Shown one piece after another: positions 37,008 to 49,423 of a stretch of 64,000 bases of DNA (within the stretch, counting starts at the first letter, position 1; every line of letters begins with the position of its first letter). The notes beneath the pieces are model-generated. The model ran no database searches, was not told the origin of the DNA, and was given only the letters and a program-made list of their open reading frames with translations. The position numbers were made by a program, and so were the translations under genes. Source of the stretch: Pollenia angustigena (lineage: Eukaryota > Arthropoda > Insecta > Diptera > Polleniidae); assembly GCA_930367215.1 (NCBI GenBank), contig OV884056.1, positions 51,026,308 to 51,090,307 of the forward strand, read 5' to 3'.

Positions 37008-37265
37008 TCATTACCGAATGAAAGCACACTCAAACACAAACCTACACACAACCCATTCAAACATAAAAACAATAAAAAACACAAGCATAGTTATTTCATA
37101 TAACAACAACATGGCATACACATCCATACACAGTTAAGTTTACGAAGAAGAAAATGAAAACAACACACATTTTGACACACTCGCATCACACAGTGGGCAC
37201 ACACTAATAAAAGCGCACAACAACAAATACACTCATAAAATTATTACAGTAACTGATTGTAGGTT

Positions 37266-37617
37266 ATTAAATTCGTTTTCGGTACTGTTAAAATTGAATA
37301 AAAATATAGTTATTTTACGAATAAATTTATTTTTCAACATTTATGTTTGTTATTAAAAAAACAAACTACCAAAAAATAATGTTTTCCGTATTTTTTTTTG
37401 TTAATTTGTTTGATTTTTATCGGTTAAAATATATTTTTTAAAAGTAAAAACTATTCAATTTTAACGAATATGATGTTCAATAAATAAAAAACTTAGAAAT
37501 TACTGAAAAAATCATTTGTTTTAAATGAAATGTAAATGATCCGTTTTTTAAATGAATTTTAATTTGTTTCAAATGAATTTTCGTTTGAATTTAACTACAT
37601 AATATTTTGAGTGTAGT
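37266..37617. repeat. 0.35-kb dispersed repeat, copy 1
   Basis: It matches 52201-52532 over its length: TTCGTTTTCGGTACTGTTAA, then TTTATGTTTGTTATT, AACAAACTACCAAAAA and TTTGAATTTAACTACATAAT. Class unknown. Confidence 0.75.
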
Positions 37618-37653
37618 AATGATACGAAACTAAAGCATAAAAAACATGAAACA

Positions 37654-38027
37654 CCCTGCAAATAAAATTGGACCACCTGATCCATTATCATAAAATGGAC
37701 TACTCCATGGACTGGTCCGATGTAATGCATGCATGGACCATGTCATTGTTAAAAAGTGTTTGTAGTGAGACGACATGTCTTCGTTTTTTAACGACATGCT
37801 TTCGTTTTTAAACGACTTCAAAACTAATCCTCTTGTGTACACCATGGAGTAGTTTTAAAACTACTCCTTAGTGGTCCAAAGGTGGGTTATATGGTCCTCT
37901 CCTAGGACATCGTAATGTTAAATAGACCAGGTTTTTTCCATACGTTTGGGTTAGTTTTGGACTAGTCCTGGTCCCTTGTGGACTACTCTTTACACGCGTG
38001 TTTGGACTGGTCCTATTATTTGCAGGG
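37654..38027. mobile_element. CCCTGCAAATAA-ended element, copy 1
   Basis: Termini CCCTGCAAATAA and TTATTTGCAGGG flank 374 bp containing GGAGTAGTTTTAAAACTACTCC-like palindromes and GGACCA motifs. A second copy is at 63362-63844 and a diverged one at 58380-58632. No protein; superfamily not assigned. Confidence 0.75.
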
Positions 38028-38352
38028 CACATAAAGCAATTTGAAAAATTTTGAATGGTCAAAGCAGACTTATTGAATGCTCTATCTTATTGGTTTTAGG
38101 TCGGTGACTCTTATTAATATTCGGTTTTATGTTTGCGTTTTTTATATTCATAAATTTTGATATAAACACTTAGTTATCTTCATATAAAGAGCAGCCTATA
38201 TCAATCGAATTTTCTATACCCATCAATTGAGTTTCATTTAAAAAAAAAAAAAATACATGCAAAAGTGCTCTTAAAATAGTAACTGAAGGCAAGGAGGTAT
38301 TAAAAAAAGACAGTTTCGGAAGCAACAGTTCATCGAACTATTAAAAAAGTTA

Positions 38353-38985
38353 GGGTACATTGACCGAGTTTTTCGCAAAAAACCGTTTGTGAATTTAAAA
38401 AATATAAAGTACCGTCTAATTCGAAATTTTTTTAAAACCGGGTTTCGAATAGTTCGATTATTTTTAATTTAAAAAAAAACGATTACGGTTTTTTGCATTA
38501 CTGTGGATGGAGTTTGACATCCATTGTATAATGATGTACAATTGATGTGAAACTCAATTAAATTTAAGCCTGCCTTAATTTCATATATCAATAAATGTCG
38601 CCGACAAAAAATTCCCGTTAACATACTGAAAATTGAAAGACAGAAGATAGGATAAAAGTAAAGAGTGTCACGCAAACGGCTTCGCCCCCTTTTCTACATA
38701 CATACATACTTCATCTGTCTGCCTTTAAATTACCAATATGAAAAAGGGGTTTCAGAAAAATCAAAAGAAAATTTTCGCTTACGTTTTAATATAGTAAAAA
38801 CTTGATTTTTTTTTTGGCAAAATACTATACAAATCAAAAAGTATTTGAGTGAGCCGGCTTGTTAAATTTAAAAAAACACGGACTATTCGATATTCAAAAA
38901 TCAACATTTTGAAAAAACCGACAGTATTGAAGAAAACCCGGTTTAAAACAGATTGGAAAACCGAGTCAAACAGCCTCTACACCGA
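38353..38985. mobile_element. possible hAT-type element with AAACCGGGTTT subterminal motifs
   Basis: Left TAGGGTACATTGACCGAGTT and right AACCGAGTCAAACAGCCTCTA have partly mirrored ends, with CCGGGTTTCG and AACCCGGTTT just inside. It seems inserted in DNA that encodes a Tc1-like HTH trace just upstream (VSEATVHRTIKKV at 38305-38352). No clear 8-bp duplication. Confidence 0.35.
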
Positions 38986-39000
38986 CTAACAGTTTTTTGA

Positions 39001-40255
39001 AGAACAGAAAGGAAAAACTATACTATGTTTCCACTACTTATGAGCAAAACAACTTGTTTTAAGCAAAACGTGTTGTCAATGTGTTTCCATTATATTAAAG
39101 TGGTTCTGGTTTTCTCAAAATGTTGATTTTTTAATATCGAATAGTACCTAAATTTTGCCAAAAGAAATAAGTTTTTACCAACGTATGCCGAATAAAATAT
39201 GGACTGACACATAAGCAGTAATAAAAAATCAATTTGACATTAATGTTGTAAACAAATATTAAAGCAAAATCAATTTCTTGTTGAAAACAACATTTTTTTC
39301 TACCATTGAATTTGCTTGTGTTTTGTTATACACAGGCATACATTTATGTACGTATGTAAAAGAATATAACTTACTACATATATATGTATTTATATTATAT
39401 TATTATTTTGCGCTGCAAAAAAAGTCAGCTGGAGAGTTGCATAGACCTATTTAGCCTTGTTATTTTGGTAAATATGTCACTTTTTTCAAATTTGTCGATC
39501 ACCATTATTGTATAACCTTCAATTAAGGGGTATAAATTGAAAGGCTGCAATCTCCACTTTTTTCACAGACGTAACTAATAATACCTCTTATTTGTATTTA
39601 ATGAATGCTTCCGATTAGTGAATATGACCCGATACACTTTTATCCCATAAAAAAGTATGTTCAAAAATTAAGAATCGATGCAAAAACGGCAATGTCCATT
39701 GGAGATTGTCGTTTTTGCAATGATCACAATTTGTTAAGCTCTTTTTCTCTCAACTATTTTCGAAAATGCATGCTATTTTTTTATTTTGTTTCTTTTTTGC
39801 AAAACAAAACTAAAAAGAAATTAAAAAATATACCTAACAAATTATTTTTTATATGAAACAGTTAGTTTTATTGTTCATTTTATAACTTTGTCATTAGTCG
39901 TAATTATGAAGCTAATACTATGTTCGCTCTTATCTCAAATTATCTATAAAATTAATTTTTTTTATTGTAAAAGTAATTTCAGCGCGTAAGACGTAAGCTT
40001 TAATGCTGCAATGAGAAACTTAAATAAGAGCTTCAACGCTGTGTATGTTAACTCATCTTGTTCAACAGAATCCAAAAAATAAAAATTAAATATGGAGATA
40101 AAACCTCTAATTGACCAAAAAATAGCTGAATTGCCATTACTTTTTAACAATAGCAGCCAACTTCACTACTTAACTTTTATGATTTTGTAACAACTATGGA
40201 AACAAAATGTACTTTTTAGACACCATTACTACCATTTTTTATTATTTGTGCAGGA
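39001..40255. other. A+T-rich spacer, nothing recognised
   Basis: Chance frames only; short homopolymers. Confidence 0.45.
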
Positions 40256-40549
40256 GGGCTACTCTCTATTGCGATGCGAAAGCAATTTCGATGCGAAATT
40301 TAAATACCAACTTGATACTCTCTATCACTTTCGCAAAATTGTTTGAAAATAAAGCAATACTGGCAATAAAAATGAAAGATGGCGCAGATTGACAGTAATG
40401 AAATGCTAAAATATGTTAAAATATTTGAAATTGAAAAATTTAAATCAAATAAATAGTGATAATTTGCGAAAAGAAAAAAATTAATAGATGCAAAAGACAA
40501 ATAAGCAAACGCATTAAAGAGTACCAATCGCTATAGAGAGTAAGCGCCC
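40256..40549. mobile_element. 294-bp MITE with GGGC..ACTCTCTAT ends
   Basis: The left end GGGCTACTCTCTATTGCGAT is paired with ATCGCTATAGAGAGTAAGCG plus CCC on the right (imperfect TIR). The interior repeats TGCGAAAG/TTTCGC. Noncoding. Confidence 0.65.
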
Positions 40550-41155
40550 AGAACAAAATTGTGTATAAAAATTCACAAGTTCAATAAATATTACGTACAT
40601 ACATAAGTTTACATATGTGCATTAGTCATTGCAGTTCTAGTGATCATTTACATATTAAAAAAGTTATTTATAAAATAATTTTTCGTTTGACATAGGCCGA
40701 TGAATGTAAAATAGGTAGAATTCTTGTTACAACTCTTCAAATATACCATTTTTTGATATTTGTTGCTGATTTTTTTTTTAAAGAGTAAACGTCATGCTTT
40801 TCTAACCATGGAAATTAGTTGATCCACTCTTTCCGAAGTGGAAAATGATATTTAACAACATATAAAATCACAACAGACGTTGCAACTAAAACACAAAAGC
40901 TGAGCATTAAAAAAAAACATAAAAAATGAAAAAGAACACAATTAATGTTGCCAAATAGCGATACGTTGGAATTTTTAAATTGTACCAAGAAAGCCGCGGT
41001 AGTACCAACGTACCAATAAGGTCCAAAATGTAGAAAAAAAAAGTACAATTGTATCACGATTTCCATCCCTGCTTGCTGATTAAGGATGATCTATAATGCA
41101 GCAGTTATTTTTTGGTCTTAAAATGTTAAAAAGTTTAAGAAAATTTGTTAAAATA

Positions 41156-41780
41156 ACAAGTAAGAAAGTATAGTCGGTCAAGCCCGACCATATGATACCC
41201 TACACCACAGTAATAAAAAACACATCATGCTTATGTGTCCATATAAATAAAGATTTATCTATGTTTATAAAACTCATTAAAATCGGGTTAAAAGTTTGTG
41301 AGGGGCAGAAATTGCCTCCTACCTCCCCTTGTGGTCCTATTTTTGAAAAACTGTATAGCTTATGTGTCCATATAGATATGGATCTATCTATGCTGTAAAT
41401 TTCATTAAAATCGGTTTGAGAGGCAGAAATTGGCCCTATCTCCCCTCGTGGTCCTATTTTTTTAAAAATACATCGCTTTTGTGTCCATGAAGATATGGTT
41501 CTACGTAAGTTTTAAATTTCATTAAAATCGGTTTGATAGTTTCTGAGAGGAAGAAATTTCCCCTATCTTCCCTCGTGGTCCTACGATTTGGCCCATTATT
41601 AAAAGGCTTGGTCCTTGTGTCAAACCTATGTTCCAAATTTTATCAAATTATCTCCAAAATTGCGACCTGTACTTTGCGCACAAGGTTACATGGACATCCA
41701 GCCAGCCAGCCGGACGGACATCGTTAGTTCGACTCAGAAAGTGATTCTGAGTCGATCGGTATACTTTAAGGTGGGTTTAG
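41156..41780 (+). repeat. dispersed repeat with ~120-bp tandem units (X-type relative)
   Basis: The left end reads AACAAGTAAGAAAGTATAGT then CGGTCAAGCCCGACCATATG and ATACCCTACACC. Units beginning TGTGTCCAT lie at 41234, 41363 and 41480. The tail GCCAGCCAGCCGGACGGACA then GTTCGACTCAG and GGTATACTTTAAGGTGGG is the counterpart of the X-type tail. Noncoding. Confidence 0.65.
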
Positions 41781-42185
41781 GACCAATATTTTAAGGCGTT
41801 ACACACATAAGCACAAATGCATAATGCTACAATCTAACCACTAAATGGCTAAACTGGCAAGCATTTGAGCTCATATCTTCCAACCAGCTCTTGAAATTTT
41901 TCAGAAAGATGCACAAAAAGGATATTTCAATGAAAAAGATTCAAAAAAGAGCATCCATATGAAAGACAAAAAGGGTCATGTTCTATATAAACAAACAATA
42001 TAAGATTTATTTAAGTCAAGGACAGCCAGTTTTCAAATTCTTTACTAATTAATGTATAATTAAATTGTCGATCTTGCGGTCTTAGCAATTAATTAAATAC
42101 ATAAGAAAGAATTTAAGTTATTTTTATATTTTTAAAACCTTTTTTTTAGCTTCACTTCGGAAAATCAGATCTTGTAACGTTAATT

Positions 42186-42435
42186 TAACCGCCTTATATT
42201 CAATGCAAATGGATGAAACTTTGCAGGCATACATATTCCCGATGACAATACACGAATACATGGTCGTAGCCAGGATAAAATCTAGGGGGGGGGGGCAAAT
42301 TTTTTTTTTTTTTTTTTTTTTTGTAAAATGCTTTTTTGACCGCCTTTTACTCAATGCATATGGATGAAGCTTTGCAGGCATACATATTCCCGATGACAAT
42401 ACACGAACACATGGGGCAAATTTTTTTTTTTTTAA
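42186..42435. repeat. two tandem ~150-bp units with G and T homopolymers
   Basis: ACCGCCTT.TA.TCAATGCA, TTTGCAGGCATACATATTCC and CGATGACAATACACGAA occur at 42189-42255 and again at 42340-42412, each followed by GGGGCAAATTTTTTT. The first copy includes GTAGCCAGGATAAAATCTAG and a G9 run, a combination common at LINE 3' ends, so a LINE origin is possible. Confidence 0.6.
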
Positions 42436-42738
42436 TGTTCTTTTTTAAAGAAACGTTTCTTAACTTAACTATTACAATTGAAACTGAAACTTTCTACCAA
42501 CTAAAATTCGTTGACAAAAGACTCTGGTTTGTTTGACAGTTATGTTTTTGAATTCGCAAAAAATTTTGAAATTTAAAAATAAAGCTTAAACCATTTTGTA
42601 AAAATGCCCAATACAATGCCAAATTCAAAATGAAAACTTTGCAGCTGCTTTAAAATATTTAATGCTAAATGTATATTAGACTGGTCGATAAGCTAAAGCG
42701 TTTTTGAGTTGCGCGAACATATGTTAATCTATCTATAC

Positions 42739-43684
42739 CAATGGTTTTCAACCGGTGGGTCGCGACCCCCAGGTGGGTCACGGCCATCTTTCCCGGGGGT
42801 CGCGAGCTGATCTAAATAAAATACATCGATTTTTTTTAATTTAATTTTTTTTATTCAAAAACAGAAAAAAATTAATTCAAAAACATAAAAGTACTGGTAT
42901 TAATTGGAACGATGGGCTTGCTTAATTTAATAAATTAAATGCGAAAACGTGGTTGCAATTGTGACACCTTTTTTTGTTTTAATGTTCACCATTTGTAAAA
43001 AAAAAGTCATTTCGCACAGATAATACCTATGTTGAAAATTGAGTTAATATTTTAAGTGCTTTTTAGCTAGCTCAGGGTATTTTGCCTTACGCTTTAGCCA
43101 AAATGAAGAATTATTTTGTGATAAATATTCCATGTTGACCATACTGTCCGCTGCCAGCTCACACAAACTTTCTTTCAAATTATTGGCAAGATCGGCGAAC
43201 TCAACGCAGTTAGTTATGAATGGATTTAATACCCAACAATCTCCATTATCTTCTTGCAGCTCTTTTGGAAAATAGCGGTTTAGGTAGTTCCATTTTAAAA
43301 TTCTGCAACGCTTCTATCATGGTAGGAATAAAATCGCTCACCAATTCATCGGAGAAAATTTCTGTTGCAACACTTTCAAAGCTGTTGAAAAAATCAAATT
43401 GTAGTTGTTGCAAAGATGTTGACCGCATTTAAATTTTTAATTTATGTAAATGCGAATTTCAAAAGCCACTTAGGATTATTAAACAAATGTTCATATACAT
43501 AGGTGACTAAAAATTAATCTCGTCTTAATCTAACAAGCAGTGTCATGTCTTTGCATTGTTTTCATTGAATTTTCTTTTTTTTTTAATAATATTTTTAACC
43601 TTTGAGAGCAAAAACGTTAAGGGGTCGCCAGATTTTATGAAAATCATTTTGGGGCCACGGCTTTAAAAAGGTTGAAAACTACTG
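42739..43684. mobile_element. Charlie-type hAT element, internally deleted
   Basis: The ends CAATGGTTTTCAACC and GGTTGAAAACTACTG, with GGTGGGTCGCGACCCCCAGG inside, match the Charlie-style hAT terminus. A perfect 8-bp duplication ATCTATAC lies at 42731-42738 and 43685-43692. The minus strand keeps part of a transposase. Confidence 0.9.
42950..43432 (-). pseudogene. hAT (Charlie/ZBED5-like) transposase C-terminal fragment
   Basis: The minus strand, across at least one frameshift near 43250, reads MRSTSLQQLQFDFFNSFESV, then DNGDCWVLNPFITNCVEFAD and ESLCELAADSMVNMEYLSQN, FWLKRKAKYPELAKKHLKY, and after a stop YYLCEMTFF. The W..NPF, L..D..L, FW....YP.L and YLCE..F pattern is the hAT C-terminal dimerisation region of vertebrate-named ZBED5/SCAND3-like proteins and their transposons. 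The BED finger and catalytic core are missing. Confidence 0.72.
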
Positions 43685-44788
43685 ATCTATACAATATATA
43701 ATTTCTTAGTATGTCAGGATGTTTGCATGTATGTCCTATTCTTTCCGCAACTTTCTGAAGCCATCTGATGACATAGGAAGCTGAAATTTGGCACACTTGA
43801 AGTTCTTTCTCTGCGGAAGATCGTAACGAAGCCATATTTTTGTTTTTCGACTTTTCAACTAGTAGGTATAACTATAAAGATCTGATAGAAAAGATGTTTT
43901 TTTTTATAATATGGGGAACTTTGGGCCCCACCCGGCTCGGCTAGGCACCGTCGGATTGACCTGAAAAATTAGATCATGATTTCTTACACCAAACCTCATA
44001 TTTTAAGCAGCGCAAACAATTAAATTTAAAAAAAAAAAAATCCCATACAAGATGCGACCAGTCTAATGTATATGCAAAATTACCAAAATGGTCACACTGC
44101 TATAAAGATATGTTCGTATATACTTCCAAAGAAGCGATTAACAACAAAAGAAACCATTTTTAAAGATCATAAACACACAAAAAAAAATAAAATGTTAATT
44201 ATTGATTAAATTAAATTTTTTTTTTTTTTTTTTAATAAATTTATACAATTTAAATTTTTGTTTGTGTACATGTATTGACACGTACAAAACAAACCAGAGT
44301 TTGTGTGTGTTGTTGGCGTTGTTGCTGCCCAACAAACACGGAGGTTTGAGTTAAATTTTAAAATTATTCGAAATCAAGCCTTTTCTTAAACAGCAAACGT
44401 TTGATAATGATTTAAAAATCCTTTGAAAATCATAGCATTCTCAACAAAGAGTGAAAATTATATTCAAATTCAGAAATGCACTTATTTTGAACATGCTTTT
44501 AAACATTATTATCTAATGTTTTTCAAATGTGGATTTTAATGCAATGTGGAACATGAATCAACAATGAATTTCAGTTTATCAATAGTATGAAATGGGAATT
44601 TAGCACATTTGAACGAAACCATGGTGAAATAACCAGGTGGCAGCACTACGCCAGATGACGATTTTGCATTGGTTGTCTAGGTTTATGTCAAAGTTTTGTT
44701 TATGTTTACAAAAAATCCACGTTTTGTACTGTGATTATTGTATTTTATTAAGGTTGTTGATCATTTTAAATTAAAATAAATAAGATAC

Positions 44789-46244
44789 TAGGGTATTCAT
44801 TTAATCGACTTTTTCCTTTAATCGGTTAATCGCTCGATTAATTAACCGAGGTTTTGGTTTAATAGGTTAATAATCGGTTAATTTTGTTTGATCGGTTAAC
44901 CGATTAATCAAGTTTTTTATAAATATGGTTATTTCAGTATATAAAAATGCATTATTTGTTTATTATTTGGAGTTTATTACTAAAAAAAAACAATAACATA
45001 CCAAACATAACAGTTCTTGAACTAAAACGAGTAAACAAAAAAGCAATTCATAAATATGTAATATGCATTTTTTCAATTAATACACAAGGTGTGCTATCAA
45101 GTCATATCGTCATAATATTCTAAATAATATTTTACAATTGTTTAAAATAAATAAAAATAAAAATTTTAATGCTGTGTTCATTGATTCGTCCTAACTGTAC
45201 AGTAGTACACAGCAGTCATATCGTCGGCTTATTATGCAAACCTGCTAACTCACTTTCAGCATATTTCACAGGAGAGACGAAAAACTTTTTATTTTCCCTA
45301 TTTGCAGCTTGATAGAAAATTAAAAATACAGTTAGTCTTACACACTTCAGGACTTAAATAGAAGAAAAACTACATGCGACGAGGCTTATCTTTCTCTACC
45401 ACACGGCATCAACATCTCAATTTACATAAAAAGTGGATTTAGCCGGTTTGCATATTAAGCCGACGATATATATTTCTTGTTATTATTTTAAGACTTTATG
45501 ACTTCCTTGTGAATCCCCCAAATATGTATTTAAAAAAAAAAATAAACTGAGATAATTTTATTAGTTACTTCAATAGTTGAAGGAGATCTTATAAAATAAT
45601 CTTTTAGAAAAGTAATTTGGTTTAAAAGGTTAGGATTAAAGCGTTTCTTTTATTTAGTTTTGACAAAACTTGACTTGCAAAAAAATTCTTTTACCTATCG
45701 TAGATCTAATTTCTCAGTCCTTTTCCAGCATTTCTCTTAACATATAACATACTCCATTATGCCATTAGAGTTTTTTAAAATCTTTAACACTTCTAATTGT
45801 TTCGGTTAATTCTGTTAAAATAGTGATATGAGAAGATATGTATGAGAAACGTGAAACAAAAAAAGGTGTTGACAATCAGATATTTAATCCATTTTTCGCC
45901 ACATTCCTGCTGACCGCTGATGAACATAAAAAAAATTAAAAACATTGTAATTTTAGTCACCGGTCGGCGGAAAATTGGTTTAAATGAAGGTCACTGAACA
46001 CCATCTTTGTTTGTATAAAATATACATTTTGTATATGAGACGAAACAAATAATTAAAAACACAAAAAATATATTATGATACTACAAAATATTGAAATTTT
46101 TGTTACATCGGTTAATCGGTTAATCGACCGAAATTAACCGGTTTAATCGTTAATCGAAAAAAGGCAATTTGAAATTAACCGATCAGTTAATCGGGTAGTA
46201 ATTAATCGGTTAACCGCCAATCGGTTAACCGAATGAATACCCTA
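44789..46244. mobile_element. non-autonomous hAT element with ATCGGTTAA subterminal arrays
   Basis: The 1456-bp element starts TAGGGTATTCATTTAATCG and ends GGTTAACCGAATGAATACCCTA in shorter blocks. Flanks are a perfect TAAGATAC (44781-44788, 46245-46252). Both ends are dense in AATCGGTTAACCGATTAA palindromes. A MITE is nested at 45221-45466. No transposase. Confidence 0.9.
45221..45466. mobile_element. TA-flanked MITE (TCGTCGGCTTA ends) nested in a hAT element
   Basis: TCGTCGGCTTATTATGCAAACC is mirrored by GGTTTGCATATTAAGCCGACGA with two differences, and TA flanks both sides (45219-45220, 45467-45468). Noncoding, 246 bp. Confidence 0.75.
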
Positions 46245-46771
46245 TAAGATACTGACCATAATTAAATAAAAATTGGCTAAAAATTTATTTTTTTCGTCAC
46301 GTTCAGCGGCACGATTTGATTTTTGTTTAAACTATTTTTTGACGTAAACGGTTATATAATTTCCATTTTTCTTGTAATGTTGTATTTGTTGCCAGCTGCT
46401 TATTCCACCATGGAACGAAACCTTGTTAATTATTTTTTTGAATCCCAGGAAAAACTTTGAGAAAAATTGTTTAATTTAATTTAAATTCATTATTTATTTA
46501 ATGAAACGTTCAGGATAACATTCGACACCATAGCTTGAAGATGAAACAGTGGACTTTCCGTCAAATTCTTGGAAAGACAAAATACATACTTGGCTTCTTT
46601 TTATTTTGAGGATTTTCTTCACATTACCGTTTTATTTTTATTCGCATTAATTCACTTTTTAATTAATTTTTTACTCACACATAGTTTTTATTTTTTTATA
46701 CCTAATAAACTTAGCTTTACTAAAGGCGAATTCACTTCACGTAGGTATAATGTAATTTTTCTTAAATTGTA

Positions 46772-47790
46772 AAGCTGGGATCACACGAGTGCCGCAAATG
46801 CACCGATATGACACAATTTTGATTGTGCTTTATTGACGCACAATAACGAAATTCCACCAATCAAATATTCTGAAATCACACGATTGCCCTGTGTTATACA
46901 AATGTATTTGCCGCTAGTTGGTACAAAGTGAAATGGGTACAATAATTGCCGCAGCACAGTCACACGATTGTTCTTACTTGACAACTGCGAAAACAGCTGT
47001 TGAGGTAGCTTTTTCATTTGTTTGGAAGTTTTAGTTGGTATGTTCATTAAAAACGAAAAAAAAGATCATATTCAATTTTTGGTTGAATAGTTTTATTTGA
47101 AATCTTTTAAGAAAAATTTATGAAATTCCAAAAATTAGTTCAACAATTTCGAATGTTAACGTTTGCTTAGAAAATTTTTTAGAAATAATAAAATTTAAAT
47201 AATAAATATTATTTAAATATCAGTAACTAAATTCTGTAACTTTATTTATTTAACTACCGATATCGTTAATTAAAGAGAAATCTCGGCTGCTTTAACAAAT
47301 TTTTTATTCTCGTTTTCAAGGTAACAAATATTTTTTTTAAGAAATATCAACAACAAATATCTTTAAAGGAAATAATACTTAGTTTTATTAAATATCTTTA
47401 ATAAAAATATTCGCACAGCTACATAGTATGCTTGTGAACATACATACATATGTACATATTTGTTAACAACAAAAATTTTAAAAAAAATAAAATCCTAAAG
47501 GAAACACAAAAACGTAAAATTTATTAAAAAAGGCAAATATTGGCGCGTATTGTGTTGTTTGATTGCCGCACAAGAAGACAATACATATTGGTGCATTTTT
47601 GTTATTTTCATTGACGCGCGGTTGCATAGCAAACAGTCACACGATTGCCGCACAAGGGTTGCATTTGATTGGTAAAAGTAAGCACAATATTGTCCTCGAT
47701 TGGTACAAGAGCCAATTGGTTGTGCAGTCACACGATTGGTGTATTAAAAAGTGTGAAAATTGGTACATTACGGCAATCCTGTGAAACACA
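46772..47790. mobile_element. possible element with TCACACGATTGCCGCA repeats
   Basis: TCACACGATTG-type motifs lie at about 46782, 46875, 46968, 47636 and 47724, with GATTGCCGCACAA at 47560 and a complementary GGCAATCCTGTGA near 47770. Dense clusters at both sides of an A+T-rich core look like subterminal arrays. The left edge AAAGCTGGGATCACAC resembles the MITE end at 24690. Exact ends unresolved. Confidence 0.45.
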
Positions 47791-49014
47791 TTTTAACTTT
47801 AATCGCCATTTTTTAATGTGTTCATACATAGGTATATTTTTCGCTTTGGTGTTGCGATGTTTATTTTGGAATTGAGAATAACGTTTGATAATAAATTGAT
47901 ATCAAATTAAACTCAAATGTAAAAATCGATGAAAAAAAAAGATTTGAGAAATGTTTTTGATGTCAAATGGTAAAGTCATTTTATAATTTATAAAATTAAT
48001 ATCAAAGTTTTGACTTCGTGTTTGTTGGGTGTACAGTGTACACTGAAATCGTCCATGCATGAATGTTAGTATGTAGAAACGTGTGTGGATCTTCGAAGAG
48101 TACATCATACATGAAATACGTATATATATACATATGTATAGGTACCTATGTATAATATAAAATTTTTATGGTTACAAAAACAACAATAAAATTATAATGA
48201 GTTTTTTTCTTATTATTATTATTGTTGCTTTCTGTTTATGTGCAAAATAACGTGAGTAAACAGTAGAGTAAAATATATAAAATGAATTAACTGCAAACTC
48301 ACAGCGAGAACAACAACAAGTGCAAAACAACTTGCTTATATGTATGTACATGATTCCATTTCTTAAGCCACCACAATAACAAAAACAAAATACAAAAACA
48401 ACATCAAGTATTGAAAAACTAAGAAATGAATAAAAAAACAAAAAATAAATAAATGGCAACCATAATAAATTGAACTCGTACAAACAAATAGACAAACTTT
48501 TCTGTTTATTACCGTTCTTGTTGTTGTTTTTTATGCTTTGCTTCTTGTGTTGTATTTCATTGTTATTTATAATAAGTAGGTATATTGTTGCTGTTTCAAC
48601 ATAGAAACTATGCACTCACAACAGTGCGAATGAAAAAAAGTAGGTATTTTATTTAAAGTGAAACAATAATAAATAACAAACAGACAATACTTTTTTCTTG
48701 TGTAGAGCAGTAGAGGAGACAGAAATAGCAGAGGTTAAACAAAAACTAATACAATCATATACATACAACTCGTAAGTTTGTGGATTGGGCATTTTTTTAA
48801 AATTAAAACCACTAGAGAAATGTAAACATAAAAATGAATTGTTTTTCTCATTAAAACATATTGTGAACAGCACACACTTGAAAATTCAAAATAAACTGTT
48901 ATTTTCTGTTTTAATTTTATTGGCAGCAAAGTTCATTATTAATTTTTTTCCCGTAAATTATCTGGAATTAACTTCTGATATTCCTTAGCTTTAAAATAAA
49001 ATATTTGTTACAAC
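47791..49014. other. A+T-rich spacer, nothing recognised
   Basis: GGTACC palindrome near 48141; otherwise chance frames only. Confidence 0.45.
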
Positions 49015-49423
49015 TTTGTAATATTTTTAATTAGGCTTCGTACGAAAGTACGAAAAAACAGAAGTAAAGGAAAAAAACATGTAAAATCAATTAAAATGGA
49101 TAATCATTCAGGAAAGCAAATTTCGATCTACCAAATGTTAAAATACAATTTGGTTTAAGGATTGATGTTTGACTAGTGACGTCAGCAGTCGTCGATGGCT
49201 GCGAGTGTAAGACGGCAAATCCATCTGAGGAGATCGAGTGGTTGCGATCGAAACATGCCATGGTAACCTGCCGGCCAGGGTTCGAGCCCGAGCCACGTCA
49301 AGAATGAAAGATTATCAATAACAATTTTAATTAATTTTCATGTTGTAAAATTCCTTTCTTCATAAAAATAATTTAATAAAAATTAAATTTCATGAACTTA
49401 AGCCTAATTAAAAATATTACAAA
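49015..49423. mobile_element. TIR element enclosing a tRNA-like segment
   Basis: TTTGTAATATTTTTAATTAG, then GCTT, is mirrored perfectly at 49400-49423. Inside, 49175-49312 is GC-richer and contains an exact RNA polymerase III B box GGTTCGAGCCC at 49279-49289; the A box is weak (near 49198). It could be a SINE or tRNA-derived piece captured by, or inserted into, a MITE. Confidence 0.55.

Larger units (their letters stand above)
42677..44065. mobile_element. non-autonomous hAT element (TAGACTGGTCG ends) hosting another hAT
   Basis: The ends are TAGACTGGTCGATAAGC and CGACCAGTCTA. A perfect 8-bp duplication ATGTATAT is at 42669-42676 and 44066-44073. About 435 bp is its own sequence; the remaining 954 bp is the nested element at 42739-43684 plus its duplication. 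Confidence 0.86.

Noticed and set aside
48172..48615. 147-codon minus-strand frame rich in F, Y and L
   Set aside because: Low-complexity, A+T-driven composition and no domain or splice context.
49175..49312. Possible functional tRNA gene
   Set aside because: The B box is good, but the A-to-B spacing is about 80 bp and no cloverleaf could be drawn by eye.
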